DNA of 64,000 nt from Achromobacter veterisilvae (GTDB taxonomy: Bacteria; Pseudomonadota; Gammaproteobacteria; Burkholderiales; Burkholderiaceae_B), in the NCBI RefSeq assembly GCF_900496975.1, contig NZ_UFQC01000008.1, positions 1 through 64,000 on the forward strand, given 5' to 3'. Positions 1 to 9,671 of this stretch are shown here, piece after piece (position 1 is the stretch's first letter; each line of letters opens with the position of its first letter). The notes below the pieces were generated by a model. The model was not told where the DNA came from, did not search any database, and worked only from the letters and a program-made list of their open reading frames with translations. Position numbers and translations under genes: made by a program.

Positions 1-74
1 GCGCTTACGGCTACCGCGACCAGGAATACTTCTTCCTCAAAATCCGCGCCGCCTTCCCCGGTAATGCTCAATGA
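1..74 (+). CDS. Transposase, C-terminal fragment cut by the window edge
   Basis: Frame 3 is open from the window start to a TGA at 72-74 and encodes 23 residues containing YGYRDQEYFFLKIR and ending FPGNAQ. This resembles the C-termini of ISL3-type DDE transposases (established family pattern, recalled, not searched). The stop overlaps, tail to tail, the last codons of the autotransporter gene on the other strand, so an insertion sequence probably lies to the left and its end falls within the first ~100 bases. The IS family is uncertain because the catalytic domain and inverted repeats are not visible. Confidence 0.5.
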   Translation, partial: AYGYRDQEYFFLKIRAAFPGNAQ

Positions 75-1000
75 ATCTTGAATTTGCCCTTGACCACGAC
101 CGAGCTGTCGGCGCCGCCCGAGACCAGGCCGGTCACGCGGCTCGCGTCGCCTTCCAGGCGCAGTTGCGCGGAACCCAGTTGCACATTGCCCTGGATGAGG
201 CCGTAGTTGGAGATGCCGTTGGTAATGGTGCCCAAGTTGACGATCGCATCCGCGGTGGGAAACGGCGCAAAGGCGACGAAGCCCAAAAGCGGGACGGCCT
301 CGATCGTGCCGCGGTTCACGATCTCGTCGATCGTGCCGGTAGCGCTGTTCGTGATGGTGGCCGACCGGCCGGAGATCGTGCCGTCGTTCACCAATTGGCC
401 GATATGGCCGTCATTGCCGATGGCGGCGACCGAACTGTTGATCGTGCCGCTATTGACCAGGTTGTCGATATTGCCGCTGAGCTGGTTGTAGATTGCGTTC
501 CCGCCCCAGGCGGATATCGTGCCGCGATTGTCCAGGGTGCCGATTTGCTGAATGTTGCCAATGGCATAGACCATGGGGCCGGTCGCGCTGATGGTGCCCG
601 TGTTGGTCAGATCGGCAATCCCGCCCAAGTTCACAATGGCGGTCCCCTCCACATCGACGTGGATATTGCCTCGATTGACCATCGTCACATTGCTGCCTCT
701 GACCTCAACGGCGTTGAACCCGCCCGCCGTGATCGACCCGCTTTCTGTGACGGTCAGCGTCGCATTGCTGCTCGCCAGGTCGCACATCGAATTCTGCGCA
801 TCCGTGATCGTTGTCGTCCCGCCGCCGCAAAGCGATGCGGCGCCTGCCGCCGTGGGGACCAGGCCGTGCAGCGCCGCCGCGACGGCCGAGGCCAGGATGG
901 CACCCGAACGGGCCCGGGGAAGCAGCCGGAAAGCGGTCTCGGCCTGGGACGGGGAACAGTATCGGGTTTTCTTGCTGCGGGTGCTGCGTGCCTGGGCCAT
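68..1000 (-). CDS. Truncated autotransporter (passenger N-terminus only)
   Basis: Encodes 310 aa: a long basic N-terminus, a hydrophobic signal segment around residues 30-55 ending in an Ala-rich stretch, then many short beta-solenoid-like repeats of the type VNRGTI, LDNRGTISA, LTNTGTISA, VNSGTINS. This is typical of autotransporter passengers. Family members continue into more passenger and a C-terminal beta-barrel of roughly 280 aa; here the frame stops at a TGA inside the overlapping transposase end, so the barrel is missing and the product should not be displayed. The start has GGAG about 8 bases upstream. Probably a pseudogene created by IS insertion; the last few codons may be IS sequence. 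Confidence 0.7.
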   Translation of the reverse strand: MAQARSTRSKKTRYCSPSQAETAFRLLPRARSGAILASAVAAALHGLVPTAAGAASLCGGGTTTITDAQNSMCDLASSNATLTVTESGSITAGGFNAVEVRGSNVTMVNRGNIHVDVEGTAIVNLGGIADLTNTGTISATGPMVYAIGNIQQIGTLDNRGTISAWGGNAIYNQLSGNIDNLVNSGTINSSVAAIGNDGHIGQLVNDGTISGRSATITNSATGTIDEIVNRGTIEAVPLLGFVAFAPFPTADAIVNLGTITNGISNYGLIQGNVQLGSAQLRLEGDASRVTGLVSGGADSSVVVKGKFKIH

Positions 1001-1189
1001 GCGGTTGCTCCGGTTCTTGGCATCTCCGGCTGAACAGACCTGTACTCGCCGGATAGCGCGTAATTCTTTTCAACCGGAATAACAATTTGTAAATAGTGTT
1101 TCAAGTATGCCGATTTCTATCGGATTGAAACTGAGCAAACCTGAGCGCTGTATTCGCGGCGCAACAGTCGGCCCCGACCGCCGGCCGGG

Positions 1190-3235
1190 TCAGGGAACCG
1201 GGCGATAGGACAAGCGAAGCCGGAACGTCACCGGCTCGTCCCCGCCCATGCGAACCAAGGCCACGGATCCTTCCAGCCGGGCAGCGATCTGGCGCACCAG
1301 ATAAAGCCCCAGGCCCGCGCCGGGACGCAGTCTGGCGTTCTGCCCGCGGTAGTACTTCTGGAACAGCCGCTCCCATTCCGGTTCGGGAATACGGGCGCCC
1401 GGATTCGACACCTCGATGCGCACGGTCTCGCCCTCCGCCCGGACGGCGACGCGGACCTGGCCGTCCTCGGGCGCATGGCGGTCCGCATTGGCCAGCAGAT
1501 TGCGCAAGGCGATACGCAGCAGTCCGGCCTCGCCGCGCATGAGGCCTATCTCCGGGTCCACCTCGCAATGGACGCGGCCGGACGGAAACGCCTGCTCCAA
1601 TTCCGCCAGCATGGCGCGCAAATCGCAGGCGTCCTCCTGCGGCTCGCTGCGAAGCTCGCGGATGCGGTCTTCCGTCAGATACTCGTCCACCAGCGCCAAC
1701 AGGCGCAGCGACGCATCCTGGATGTTGTGGCACCGCGCCTGGTTTCTTTCCAACGGCGCGCTCTGCAGATTGCGGCCCAGTTGCTGCGCGGACGTTCCTA
1801 TGATCGCAAGCGGCGTGCGGAATTCATGCGACACCATCGCCACGAAGTCGCGCTGTTCGGCCATGACCTGGCGCTCGGCGTCCAGCGCCTGGCGCAATTC
1901 GCCTTCGACGCGTTCCCGGCGCCGCATTTCATCCGACAGGTCGACGGTGCGTTCCGCCACCTCCACCTCCAGGCGCTGGCTGTGTTCGCGGGCCAACTGG
2001 GCGGCAAGATTGGCCTGCCGAAGCTCGCGCGCGCGCCGGCTGCGCTCGTGGCCGCCGATGATGATGAAGCTGAGCAGCAGCATGTGCACCATGGTGCCCA
2101 GCAACGAGGCGTGCTCGGTGAACGCGTTGACGGGCAGGACGCGCAGGTTGCGCAAAAAACCGATCACGACGCCCGCGTAGAACACGCCGAAGACCGGCAG
2201 GAAATACCGCGCCGGCCGCCATCCGCGCCACAGCAGATAAGCCGCCAGGGCGAACAGGATCGGGATCAGCGCAAGCGCGGTCAACTGCACCGGCTGCATG
2301 CCCCACGCGTAGTGGCCCGACAGGATCAACGCCACGCACACGGCCGCGATGCCCCGGCAAACCAGGCTCATCCAGCGGGCCAGCCGCGGATGGCAGCGCG
2401 CAAGCTCCAACTGGCGCAACGCCACCGCCACCGCGATGGGCACCGCGCAGGCCATGCCCACGCCCAGGAGCCGGTCGCTCCAGGCCACGGACAGGCCGCT
2501 CAACTGCTGGATCAGCCCCAGCGAAAGCACCTCGTTGAACACGCAGCTTCCGATGTACGCCAGGAACAGCCCGCTCATGGGCGCCCGCGTCCCCAGCCAG
2601 AAAATGGCGTGCATGCCGATGAGCAGCAGATAGAAGCCGGCGTACAGGCCGAACAGCAGTCCTTCCCGGCGGGAACGGTTGTCGAAGGCGGAGCGCTGCC
2701 AGACTTCCAGCCGGCTCATCATCGCGTTCTTGCTTTGCAGCCGCAGCAGCACGACGTGCCGCCCTTCGGCCGCGGGCGTGAAGAGGAACGTCGGACTGCG
2801 GAAATCCACGGGCCATTCCTCGCGGTCGACGTTTTCCCCGCTGTGTCCCAACAATGCCCACGCCCCGTCCGGCCGCTGGACATGCACTTCCACGTCATCG
2901 AGCAGCGCATTGCCCAGGCGCAGCATCCAGCCGTCCGGCCGCGCCTGTTCCACGTCGAGCGTCAGGCGCAGCCAGACCGTCGCCGGCGTGAAACCCGCAT
3001 TCAGATTGCCCGGCAGCGCCGACCACGTTTGCGCCGCGTCGGCCTGGGCCGCGTCCAGCACGCCCTCCGGGTCGTCCAGGCGCTCCAGATAACCGGCGGT
3101 ATCATGCAAGGAAGATTGCGCATCCAGACGCAACACGGCCGCCGCCGCCGGCAGGGTCGCCCCCATCGCGATGGCGATGAGCAACCCCCAGGCGAGCCGC
3201 CGAAATACGGAATCGAAACTGCGGAGCTGTTTCAT
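1190..3235 (-). CDS. 7TMR-DISM sensor histidine kinase
   Basis: About 681 aa from the second Met. It has a signal segment (RLAWGLLIAIAMG), a periplasmic DISMED2-like sensor domain (~45-190), about seven transmembrane helices (~200-400), a coiled coil, a HisKA domain with H-box MVSHEFRTPLAIIG (~475) and an HATPase domain with N-box NLLANADRHAPEDG and G-box GAGLGLYLVRQIA. It is an inner-membrane kinase; the partner is the divergent regulator at 3261. A longer start at 3262 overlaps the regulator ATG on the opposite strand; neither start has a clear Shine-Dalgarno. The signal is unknown, though DISMED2 domains often bind carbohydrates. Confidence 0.85.
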   Translation of the reverse strand: MKQLRSFDSVFRRLAWGLLIAIAMGATLPAAAAVLRLDAQSSLHDTAGYLERLDDPEGVLDAAQADAAQTWSALPGNLNAGFTPATVWLRLTLDVEQARPDGWMLRLGNALLDDVEVHVQRPDGAWALLGHSGENVDREEWPVDFRSPTFLFTPAAEGRHVVLLRLQSKNAMMSRLEVWQRSAFDNRSRREGLLFGLYAGFYLLLIGMHAIFWLGTRAPMSGLFLAYIGSCVFNEVLSLGLIQQLSGLSVAWSDRLLGVGMACAVPIAVAVALRQLELARCHPRLARWMSLVCRGIAAVCVALILSGHYAWGMQPVQLTALALIPILFALAAYLLWRGWRPARYFLPVFGVFYAGVVIGFLRNLRVLPVNAFTEHASLLGTMVHMLLLSFIIIGGHERSRRARELRQANLAAQLAREHSQRLEVEVAERTVDLSDEMRRRERVEGELRQALDAERQVMAEQRDFVAMVSHEFRTPLAIIGTSAQQLGRNLQSAPLERNQARCHNIQDASLRLLALVDEYLTEDRIRELRSEPQEDACDLRAMLAELEQAFPSGRVHCEVDPEIGLMRGEAGLLRIALRNLLANADRHAPEDGQVRVAVRAEGETVRIEVSNPGARIPEPEWERLFQKYYRGQNARLRPGAGLGLYLVRQIAARLEGSVALVRMGGDEPVTFRLRLSYRPVP

Positions 3236-3260
3236 CGGACCGGACAGGGAGGGGAAATTC

Positions 3261-3959
3261 ATGGTGGGCGTGATTGTGCTTGAAGACGAACCGGTGCTAC
3301 GGCAGGAACTGGGGGATTTTCTGGCCGATTTAGGCTATGCGCCGCTGTGCCTGGCCAACCTGGAAGCGTTCGAGCAAGGATTCGATCCCGTCCGCCACCG
3401 GCTCGCCATCATCGACATCGGCCTGCCTGATGGCTGCGGCCTCGAACTCATCCAGCGGCTTCGCTCGGCCGGCGAGCCGGTCGGCATCATCGTCTTCAGC
3501 GCGCGCAACACCAGCGCGGACCAGGTGCGCGGGCTGACAGTCGGCGCCGATCATTACCTGGGAAAAGGCTCGGACCTGGACGTGCTCGCGGCGACGCTGG
3601 CGGCGCTGGCGCGGCGGCTGGACCTGCGCGCCCCGCAAGCCCCGCGCCAGCCCGACTGCTGGCGGCTCGACCTGCGGCCGCGCGTTCTCCACATCCCGGG
3701 CGCGCCGACCGTGCCCTTGTCGCAGCAGGACGCCGTCGTGCTGTCCTGCCTGATGTCGCGGGCCGGACAAAACGTCGCCCGCTGGGAAATCATCGAAGCG
3801 CTGGGCGAAGATTATTTGCAGTATGACCAGCGCAGGCTGGACACGCAGATGTCGCGGCTGCGCCGCAGGATCGGATCGCTGAGCGGCCAGGCCTTGCCGG
3901 TGAAGACCGTGCGCAATAGCGGATTCTGTTTTTACCAGGCCGCCGAAGTGCTGAAGTAG
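3261..3959 (+). CDS. OmpR-type response regulator
   Basis: 232 aa. The N-terminal receiver has the acidic pair in VLEDEPVLR, the phosphorylatable Asp in AIIDIGLPDG and the conserved Lys in YLGKGS. The C-terminal part is a winged-helix PhoB/OmpR-type domain (LDTQMSRLRRRIG, NSGFCFY). The ATG at 3261 is chosen because AGGGAGGGG lies 7 bases upstream; in-frame codons further upstream would invade the kinase gene. Together with the divergent kinase it forms a two-component system. The terminator at 3986-4020 follows. Targets are unknown; the neighbouring autotransporter is an obvious but untested candidate. Confidence 0.88.
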   Translation: MVGVIVLEDEPVLRQELGDFLADLGYAPLCLANLEAFEQGFDPVRHRLAIIDIGLPDGCGLELIQRLRSAGEPVGIIVFSARNTSADQVRGLTVGADHYLGKGSDLDVLAATLAALARRLDLRAPQAPRQPDCWRLDLRPRVLHIPGAPTVPLSQQDAVVLSCLMSRAGQNVARWEIIEALGEDYLQYDQRRLDTQMSRLRRRIGSLSGQALPVKTVRNSGFCFYQAAEVLK

Positions 3960-3985
3960 TACCGAAGTAAACGCACGAAAATGAA

Positions 3986-4020
3986 AAAGGCCGTCAGTGA
4001 TTTCTCACTGACGGCCTTTT
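3986..4020. terminator. Bidirectional rho-independent terminator
   Basis: A perfect inverted repeat (GCCGTCAGTGA, loop TTTC, TCACTGACGGC) is flanked by A and T runs on both sides. It lies between the response regulator (plus) and tRNA-Pro (minus) and can serve both. Confidence 0.9.
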
Positions 4021-4027
4021 GAACTGC

Positions 4028-4106
<79 letters not shown>

Positions 4107-4136
4107 AGAAAAAGAGTATAGCAGAACAAAAAAATG

Positions 4137-4156
4137 TTTGCACGCATTCGTGCAAA
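4137..4156 (-). terminator. Hairpin upstream of tRNA-Pro
   Basis: TTTGCACG, loop of 4, CGTGCAAA; on the minus strand it is followed by a T run. It lies just upstream of tRNA-Pro in an A/T-rich stretch and could be a second terminator for the merR-side transcripts. Confidence 0.4.
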
Positions 4157-4310
4157 AAAAGCGCTGAATACTCAAAAAAATTTGCGCTCCGTGTGCGCCG
4201 ATCGCATCAAACAAATGCTTGCGGCTGCGCGGAGCGCAAGGTGCCGATGCCGGCAACGCGCCGCGCTTTCAGCGCGCGCATTGCCGGTACTGCATTCAAT
4301 CCATGTGCCG

Positions 4311-4337
4311 AAAAAAAAGCGGCGCGTAGCGCCGCTT
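4311..4337 (-). terminator. Rho-independent terminator after the merR-type gene
   Basis: The stem AAGCGGCGC/GCGCCGCTT with a 3-nt loop is followed on the minus strand by eight Ts, directly after the merR-type stop codon. It probably ends the rpmI/rplT/pheST/ihfA/merR transcript. Confidence 0.85.
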
Positions 4338-4347
4338 CGCGCCGGGC

Positions 4348-4779
4348 TCAGGCCGCCGGCGCCGCGCTGGCGTTGCTTGCGCCAGAGGCATTGGACGCGG
4401 TGCCCAGCGCTTCGGCCAGCATCGTCGAGACGTTGCCCAGTTCGTTGCGCAGGGCCTGCATTTCGGCGCCGGACAGACGCACGGCCGCATCCTGGTCATG
4501 CGGCATGTCGCGCGCGTCGCCCAGGCGATTGCGCGCGCCGCTGATCGTGAAGCCTTGCTCATACAGCAGGGAACGGATGCGGCGGATCAGCAGCACTTCG
4601 TGATGCTGGTAATAGCGGCGGTTGCCGCGCCGCTTCACCGGCTTGAGCTGCGTGAATTCCTGTTCCCAATACCGCAAGACATGGGGCTTGACGCCACACA
4701 GGTCGCTGACTTCACCGATGGTGAAGTAACGCTTGGCGGGAATGGGCGGTAAGGTAACGGTGGATTCAGTACGTGTCAT
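4348..4779 (-). CDS. MerR-family transcriptional regulator
   Basis: 143 aa. The N-terminal MerR winged helix (~residues 15-85) has [21 protein letters not shown] and the wing RRGNRRYY; the C-terminus is a short helix plus an Ala/Ser-rich tail with no obvious metal-binding cysteines. A MerR-like gene directly after ihfA is a common arrangement in beta- and gammaproteobacteria; the role of that group is poorly defined. It lies 57 bp after ihfA on the same strand, probably co-transcribed. Confidence 0.85.
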   Translation of the reverse strand: MTRTESTVTLPPIPAKRYFTIGEVSDLCGVKPHVLRYWEQEFTQLKPVKRRGNRRYYQHHEVLLIRRIRSLLYEQGFTISGARNRLGDARDMPHDQDAAVRLSGAEMQALRNELGNVSTMLAEALGTASNASGASNASAAPAA

Positions 4780-4836
4780 AAGAGAATTTTATGCCGCGAT
4801 ACGTCAAAGGCCGATAACAATTGCCGACAAAGCGTA

Positions 4837-5178
4837 TCACTCCTCGGCGTCGTCGGATGCAGCGGGCGCCGCCTGCTCCACCACGCTCTTGAGTTTTTGA
4901 CTCGCATGGAAAGTAACCACGCGGCGGGCGGCGATGGGAATGGTCTCGCCGGTCTTGGGATTGCGGCCGGGACGCGGCGGTTTGTCGCGCACCTGGAAAT
5001 TGCCGAAGCCCGAGAGCTTCACGGAATCTCCGCGCGCCAGGGCGTCGCGGATTTCCTCGAAGAAAGTATCGACGATGTCCTTGGCTTCGCGCTTGTTCAG
5101 GCCGACCCGCTCGAAGAGCAGCTCGGCCAGCTCGGCCTTGGTCAGGGTGCGTGGCTCGACAAGCATACTGTTCCCCAT
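4837..5178 (-). CDS. ihfA: Integration host factor alpha subunit
   Basis: 113 aa DNA-bending protein of the HU/IHF family. The family signature [21 protein letters not shown] and [15 protein letters not shown] at the N-terminus are typical of IHF-alpha; a short acidic tail follows the core. It would pair with IhfB to bend DNA in transcription, replication and recombination. It starts 3 bp after pheT, so the two are translationally linked, as in the pheST-ihfA operon of E. coli. A second Met four codons in is an alternative start. Confidence 0.96.
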   Translation of the reverse strand: MGNSMLVEPRTLTKAELAELLFERVGLNKREAKDIVDTFFEEIRDALARGDSVKLSGFGNFQVRDKPPRPGRNPKTGETIPIAARRVVTFHASQKLKSVVEQAAPAASDDAEE

Positions 5179-5181
5179 GGT

Positions 5182-7599
5182 TCAGGCGCGCTGGCGTGCG
5201 CCATGCGCGGCCACCAAGGCATCCTTGATGCGCGCCAGGCAATCCGCCACCCGGGCTTCGTCCAGCGTGACCTCAGTGTCCTGTAGCCAGAACCGGAAAG
5301 CAAGGCTTTTCTCGGTAGCGGGCTGGCCGTCCTGAGGCTTCTCGCGCCATACGTCGAACAGGCGCACGTCCTGCACTACCGCCAGTTGCGGGTCCGCCTT
5401 GACGGCCGCGGCGACGGTGTCCAGCATCGACTGCACGGACACGTGCGCATCGACCCACAGCGCCAGATCGCGCATCACCACGGGCTGGCGCGACAGTTCG
5501 CGCACCTGCGGCAATTCGCCTTCGGACAGGACCGCGACGTCCAGTTCGAACACGACGGGCGCATGCGCCAGATCGGATTGCTGCGCCCAGCGCGGATGCA
5601 GTTCGCCGATCCAGCCGACCTGCCGGCCATCGAGTTCGATGCGGGCGCTGCGGCCCGGATGCAGCGCGGGATGGGCCGCGGCCTCGAACCGCAGGCGGCC
5701 GCCGCGCGCGCCGAACAGCGCCTCGACATCCATCTTCACGTCGTAGAAATCCACCTGGCGCGTGGCGGCGCCCCACTGCTCTTCCACGGCCTGGCCCCAG
5801 GCCGCGCCCGCCAGCTTCAGCGGCTGGCGCACGCCGGCCACTTCCAGCGGGCCGTCCGGCGCGGATGCGTCGCGCAGGAACACGCGGCCCAGTTCGAACA
5901 GGCGCACGCGCGACTGCTTGCGGTTGGCGTTGTGGCGGATGTTGGCGACCAGGCCGCCGATCAGGCTGGAACGCATCACCGACAGGTGGCTGGCGATGGG
6001 ATTGACGAGGCGAACCGGGTTGTCGTTGTCGGCGTAGTCGCGTTCCCAATCGGCCTCGACGAAGCTGTAGTTCACGACTTCCTGGTAGTCCTGCGCCGCG
6101 GTCAGGCGGCGCAGCGCATGGGCGCCGCGGCGGATCTCGGGCTGCGAGAACATCTTGGCGCGCGCCATCGGCGGCACGGCGGGAATGTTCTCGAAGCCGT
6201 AGATGCGGGCCACTTCCTCGATCAGGTCTTCTTCCAGTTCCAGGTCGAAGCGGTACGACGGCGGCGTGACGATGAAGTCGTCGCCCTCGACCGTGAACTC
6301 CAGGCCCAGGCTGCCGAAGATCTTCGCGACTTCGGCTTGCGTGACCGGCACGCCCAGCACGCGATGGCAGCGCGCCAGGCGCATGCGCACCGGCAGGCGC
6401 TTGGGCAGGTTGACGATCTGGTCGTCCAGCGGCCCGGCCTGTCCGCCGCAGATGTCGACGATCAGGCGCGTGATGAATTCGATGTGCTCGGGAATCGTGG
6501 CGAAGTCCACGCCGCGTTCGCCGCGGTGGCTGGCTTCGGAGCTGAACTTGTAGCGGCGCGCGCGGCCGGCCAGCGACTCGGGCCACCAGAACGCGGCTTC
6601 CAGGTAGATGTTGCGCGTGTCCAGCGTCACCGAGGTGGCCTCGCCGCCCATGATGCCGGCCAGGCTTTCCACCTGGTCGCCCGCCGCCACCACGCCGACC
6701 TTGGGGTCCAGCGTCACGGTCTGGCCGTTGAGCAGTTCGAGGGTCTCGCCTTCGCGGGCCCAGCGCACGCAGAGGTCGCCTTGGATCTTGTCCAGGTCGA
6801 ACACGTGCGACGGACGGCCCAGTTCGAGCATGACGTAGTTGGAGATGTCCACCAGGGCCGACAAGGACCGCTGGCCGGCGCGCTCCAGGCGCGTCTTCAT
6901 CCAGCCGGGCGTTGCGGCGCGGGCGTTGACGCCGCGGATCACGCGGCCGCCGAAACGGCCGCACAGATCGGGCGCTTCGACCTTGACCGGCAGGCGTTCG
7001 TCCAGCGTGACGGGCACGGCGGCGGCGGTGGGCACCGACAGCGGCGCGCCGGTCAGCGCGGCGACTTCGCGCGCCACGCCCAGGATGGACAGGCAGTCCG
7101 CGCGGTTGGGCGTCATCTTCAAGGTGAAGAGCGTGTCGTCCAGGTCCAGCGCTTCACGGATCGACAGGCCGGGCGCCAGGTCCGCGGGCAGTTCCAGCAG
7201 GCCCGCATGATCCTGCGACAGGCCCAGTTCGCGCGCCGAGCACAGCATCCCCGACGATTGCACGCCGCGCATCTTGGCCACGCCGATCTTCATGCCGCCG
7301 GGCAATTCCGCGCCCACGCGGGCCAGCGGCACTTTCAGGCCGGCCGCGGCGTTGGGCGCGCCGCAGACGATCTGCAGGCGTTCGCCGGAGCCGTCGTCCA
7401 CTTGGCAGACGCGCAGCTTGTCGGCATCGGGATGCGGCGCGATCTCGACGATGTGAGCCACCACCACGCCCGTGAAAGCGGGCGCCGCGGGCACGGTGTC
7501 TTCGACTTCCAGGCCGGCCATCGTGAGCCGGTGCGCGAGTTCGTCGGTTGCGATCGGGGGATTGACCAGCGTACGCAGCCAGGATTCGGGAAATTGCAT
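5182..7599 (-). CDS. pheT: Phenylalanyl-tRNA synthetase beta subunit
   Basis: 805 aa, the usual size. It starts MQFPESWLR; an EMAP/tRNA-binding domain (~40-150, [16 protein letters not shown]) is followed by B3/B4 editing and B5 domains and a C-terminal FDX-ACB domain (~710-803, [14 protein letters not shown]). With PheS it forms the alpha2-beta2 enzyme charging tRNA-Phe; the beta subunit edits mischarged Tyr. It follows pheS by 13 bp and precedes ihfA by 3 bp. Confidence 0.97.
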   Translation of the reverse strand: MQFPESWLRTLVNPPIATDELAHRLTMAGLEVEDTVPAAPAFTGVVVAHIVEIAPHPDADKLRVCQVDDGSGERLQIVCGAPNAAAGLKVPLARVGAELPGGMKIGVAKMRGVQSSGMLCSARELGLSQDHAGLLELPADLAPGLSIREALDLDDTLFTLKMTPNRADCLSILGVAREVAALTGAPLSVPTAAAVPVTLDERLPVKVEAPDLCGRFGGRVIRGVNARAATPGWMKTRLERAGQRSLSALVDISNYVMLELGRPSHVFDLDKIQGDLCVRWAREGETLELLNGQTVTLDPKVGVVAAGDQVESLAGIMGGEATSVTLDTRNIYLEAAFWWPESLAGRARRYKFSSEASHRGERGVDFATIPEHIEFITRLIVDICGGQAGPLDDQIVNLPKRLPVRMRLARCHRVLGVPVTQAEVAKIFGSLGLEFTVEGDDFIVTPPSYRFDLELEEDLIEEVARIYGFENIPAVPPMARAKMFSQPEIRRGAHALRRLTAAQDYQEVVNYSFVEADWERDYADNDNPVRLVNPIASHLSVMRSSLIGGLVANIRHNANRKQSRVRLFELGRVFLRDASAPDGPLEVAGVRQPLKLAGAAWGQAVEEQWGAATRQVDFYDVKMDVEALFGARGGRLRFEAAAHPALHPGRSARIELDGRQVGWIGELHPRWAQQSDLAHAPVVFELDVAVLSEGELPQVRELSRQPVVMRDLALWVDAHVSVQSMLDTVAAAVKADPQLAVVQDVRLFDVWREKPQDGQPATEKSLAFRFWLQDTEVTLDEARVADCLARIKDALVAAHGARQRA

Positions 7600-7612
7600 G
7601 ATCAGCCGTGGG

Positions 7613-8635
7613 TTATTCGTTGAACTGGCGCAGGAAGCGCAAATCGCCTTCGTAGAACTGGCGCAGATCGTTGACGCCGTAGCGCAACATGGTCAGGCGC
7701 TCGAGCCCGGAGCCGAAGGCGAAGCCGATGTAGCGTTCGGGATCGAGACCGAAGTTGCGCACCACTTGCGGATGCACCTGGCCCGAGCCGGAAATTTCCA
7801 GCCAGCGGCCGCGGTTCGGACCCGAGGTGAACATCATGTCGATTTCGGCGGACGGTTCCGTGAACGGGAAGAACGACGGGCGGAAACGCACGACGAGATC
7901 GTCGCTTTCGAAGAAGCAACGCAGGAAGTCGGTGTACACGCCCTTCAGGTCGGCGAACGAGATGTCCTCGGCGATCCAGAGCCCTTCCACTTGATGGAAC
8001 ATGGGCGAGTGCGTGGCGTCGCTGTCGACGCGGTAGGTGCGCCCCGGCGCGATGACCTTGATGGGCGGCTTGTGCATGCGGGCGTAACGCACCTGCATGG
8101 GGCTGGTGTGCGTGCGCAGCAGCAGCGGCAGGCCGTCGGCGTCGTTCATGTCGACGTAGAACGTGTCCTGCATGGAACGCGCCGGATGGTCCAGCGGATT
8201 GTTCAGCGCGGTGAAATTGGTCCAGTCGTTTTCCACTTCGGGGCCGTCGGCCACGTCGAAGCCGATGGAACGGAAGATCTCTTCCACTCGTTCCCAGGTC
8301 CGGATCACCGGATGGATGCCACCCGGCGCGCGGCCGCGGCCCGGGAGCGTGACGTCAATGGTTTCGGATGCCAGCCGGGCATCCAGTTCCGCCTGCGCCA
8401 GCGCGGCGCGGCGCAAGTTCAGGAGCTCTTCGACCTTTTGCTTGGCCTGATTGATCCGGGCGCCCATCTCGCGCTTCTGCTCGGGATCGAGCTTGCCCAG
8501 GGCTTTCAGCAGCACCGTCAGCGCGCCTTCCTTGCCCAGGAACCGAGCCTTTGCGTTTTCCAGCGCGGCGGCGTCGGGAGCCGCGGCGAACCGTTCTTGC
8601 GCCTGGGAGACCAGGTCGTCAACCGTCAGAGTCAT
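7613..8635 (-). CDS. pheS: Phenylalanyl-tRNA synthetase alpha subunit
   Basis: 340 aa class II synthetase catalytic subunit: N-terminal coiled coil (~1-85), then motif 2 region ([27 protein letters not shown]) and motif 3 ([16 protein letters not shown]). It makes Phe-AMP and transfers it to tRNA-Phe with PheT. It is downstream of rplT with a strong hairpin (8655-8683) between. There is no room for a PheM-like leader peptide, so E. coli-style pheM attenuation is not evident. Confidence 0.97.
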   Translation of the reverse strand: MTLTVDDLVSQAQERFAAAPDAAALENAKARFLGKEGALTVLLKALGKLDPEQKREMGARINQAKQKVEELLNLRRAALAQAELDARLASETIDVTLPGRGRAPGGIHPVIRTWERVEEIFRSIGFDVADGPEVENDWTNFTALNNPLDHPARSMQDTFYVDMNDADGLPLLLRTHTSPMQVRYARMHKPPIKVIAPGRTYRVDSDATHSPMFHQVEGLWIAEDISFADLKGVYTDFLRCFFESDDLVVRFRPSFFPFTEPSAEIDMMFTSGPNRGRWLEISGSGQVHPQVVRNFGLDPERYIGFAFGSGLERLTMLRYGVNDLRQFYEGDLRFLRQFNE

Positions 8636-8654
8636 GAAATCCAGCCTTCAAAAC

Positions 8655-8683
8655 GCAAACGGGGCCATTACAGCCCCGTTTGC
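8655..8683 (-). terminator. Intercistronic hairpin between rplT and pheS
   Basis: An 11-bp perfect stem (GCAAACGGGGC/GCCCCGTTTGC, 7-nt loop) is followed on the minus strand by only GTTTTG. It may act as a partial terminator setting the ratio of ribosomal protein to synthetase, or as an RNA-processing element. Confidence 0.55.
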
Positions 8684-8712
8684 AGCGATGCGCGATGAGT
8701 TAAAGCGCGCGA

Positions 8713-9072
8713 TCAGGCAGCCAAGGCAGCCTTGGCTTGCTGCACGATGGCGGCAAAGCCGGCCTTGTCGCGCACGGCCAGATCGGCCAGGACCTTGCGG
8801 TCGAGTTCGATCGAAGCCTTCTTCAGACCAGCGATGAACACGCTGTAGCTAACGCCATGCTCGCGGACGGCGGCGTTGATACGCGTGATCCACAGAGCGC
8901 GGAACGTGCGCTTCTTGTTGCGGCGGTCGCGGTAGGCGTATTGGCCAGCGCGCATGACTGCTTGCTTGGCAATGCGGAACACATTACCGCGGCGGCCACG
9001 GTAACCCTTGGCGGCGGCAATGACTTTTTTGTGACGTGCGCGGGCAGTTACGCCGCGTTTGACGCGAGGCAT
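8713..9072 (-). CDS. rplT: 50S ribosomal protein L20
   Basis: 119 aa, standard size and sequence: [24 protein letters not shown] and the conserved C-terminal half. It binds 23S rRNA early in 50S assembly, and in E. coli also represses its own operon. It lies 15 bp after rpmI. Unlike E. coli, infC is not directly upstream of the rpmI-rplT pair but about 11.5 kb away. Confidence 0.98.
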   Translation of the reverse strand: MPRVKRGVTARARHKKVIAAAKGYRGRRGNVFRIAKQAVMRAGQYAYRDRRNKKRTFRALWITRINAAVREHGVSYSVFIAGLKKASIELDRKVLADLAVRDKAGFAAIVQQAKAALAA

Positions 9073-9087
9073 ATTAGATCTCCTTTA

Positions 9088-9285
9088 TCAAGCGAAAGGC
9101 ATCATGGCCTTGACGGAGGCCACGTTGGAGTCATGGACCGCCGTCGAGCCGCGCAGTTGACGCTTGGCCTTGGTGGTCTTCTTGGTCAGGATGTGACGCT
9201 TGAACGCCTGACCACGCTTGATGGAGCCGCTGCCGCGAACCTTAAAGCGCTTGGAGGCGCTTTTCTTGGTTTTCATCTTGGGCAT
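9088..9285 (-). CDS. rpmI: 50S ribosomal protein L35
   Basis: 65 aa, very basic, starting [16 protein letters not shown], as expected for L35. It is the first gene of this transcription unit here, because infC-thrS has been separated from it, so a promoter must lie in the 9286-9671 gap. Confidence 0.97.
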   Translation of the reverse strand: MPKMKTKKSASKRFKVRGSGSIKRGQAFKRHILTKKTTKAKRQLRGSTAVHDSNVASVKAMMPFA

Positions 9286-9671
9286 GATGATTCCCTAAAC
9301 TAAAACACACATTGTTGATTTATATGACGCCAGGTGCTTGACGCGCGAACGGCCGATGAAGCCCTACGCCACGGCAAAACTTGTCTACCCGTTGCCACTT
9401 CTTGGGGTACTGCTTGGGGGTACTACTTGGGGCACTGCTGAGCCTGCTACTGCGGCCATTGCTGGCCAGACCGGCGCCCTGGCCGGGCACCGCTCCGCCG
9501 GAATCGTTGCGGACTTCCATTGGGAATTTCGCTCAACCGGCGCTCTCCCCGGGCGGACAAACATAGCCCAGATCCGGGAAAGCCTTTGATTATATGGTGA
9601 TTTCCCGCGGTTTGTCGAGCGGACGGGCGGGAATGGCCGGCAACGCCGGTCCGGATGCCGGAACCGGGCAA
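9286..9671. other. Intergenic gap upstream of rpmI
   Basis: 386 bp between comM (3' end) and rpmI (5' end), both on the minus strand. It should hold the rpmI promoter; a TATAAA stretch lies about 50 bases before the rpmI start but no good -35 is seen. Around 9404-9440 there are three imperfect ~13-bp units built on GGGGTACTGCTT. Two small plus-strand ORFs here lack ribosome binding sites and are not called. Confidence 0.5.

Noticed and set aside
3171-3260. Longer N-terminus for the response regulator
   Set aside because: The receiver fold starts at 3261 with a good ribosome binding site; the extension is antisense to the kinase signal peptide.
5386-7623. 745-residue plus-strand frame opposite pheT
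   Set aside because: Antisense shadow of pheT with biased composition and no domain.
8684-8712. PheM-like leader peptide before pheS
   Set aside because: Only ~30 bases separate rplT from the hairpin and they contain no Phe-rich ORF.
9338-9589. Small plus-strand ORFs upstream of rpmI, one with a hydrophobic stretch
   Set aside because: Only non-ATG starts, no ribosome binding site, and the hydrophobicity arises from the GGGGTACTGCTT-type repeats.
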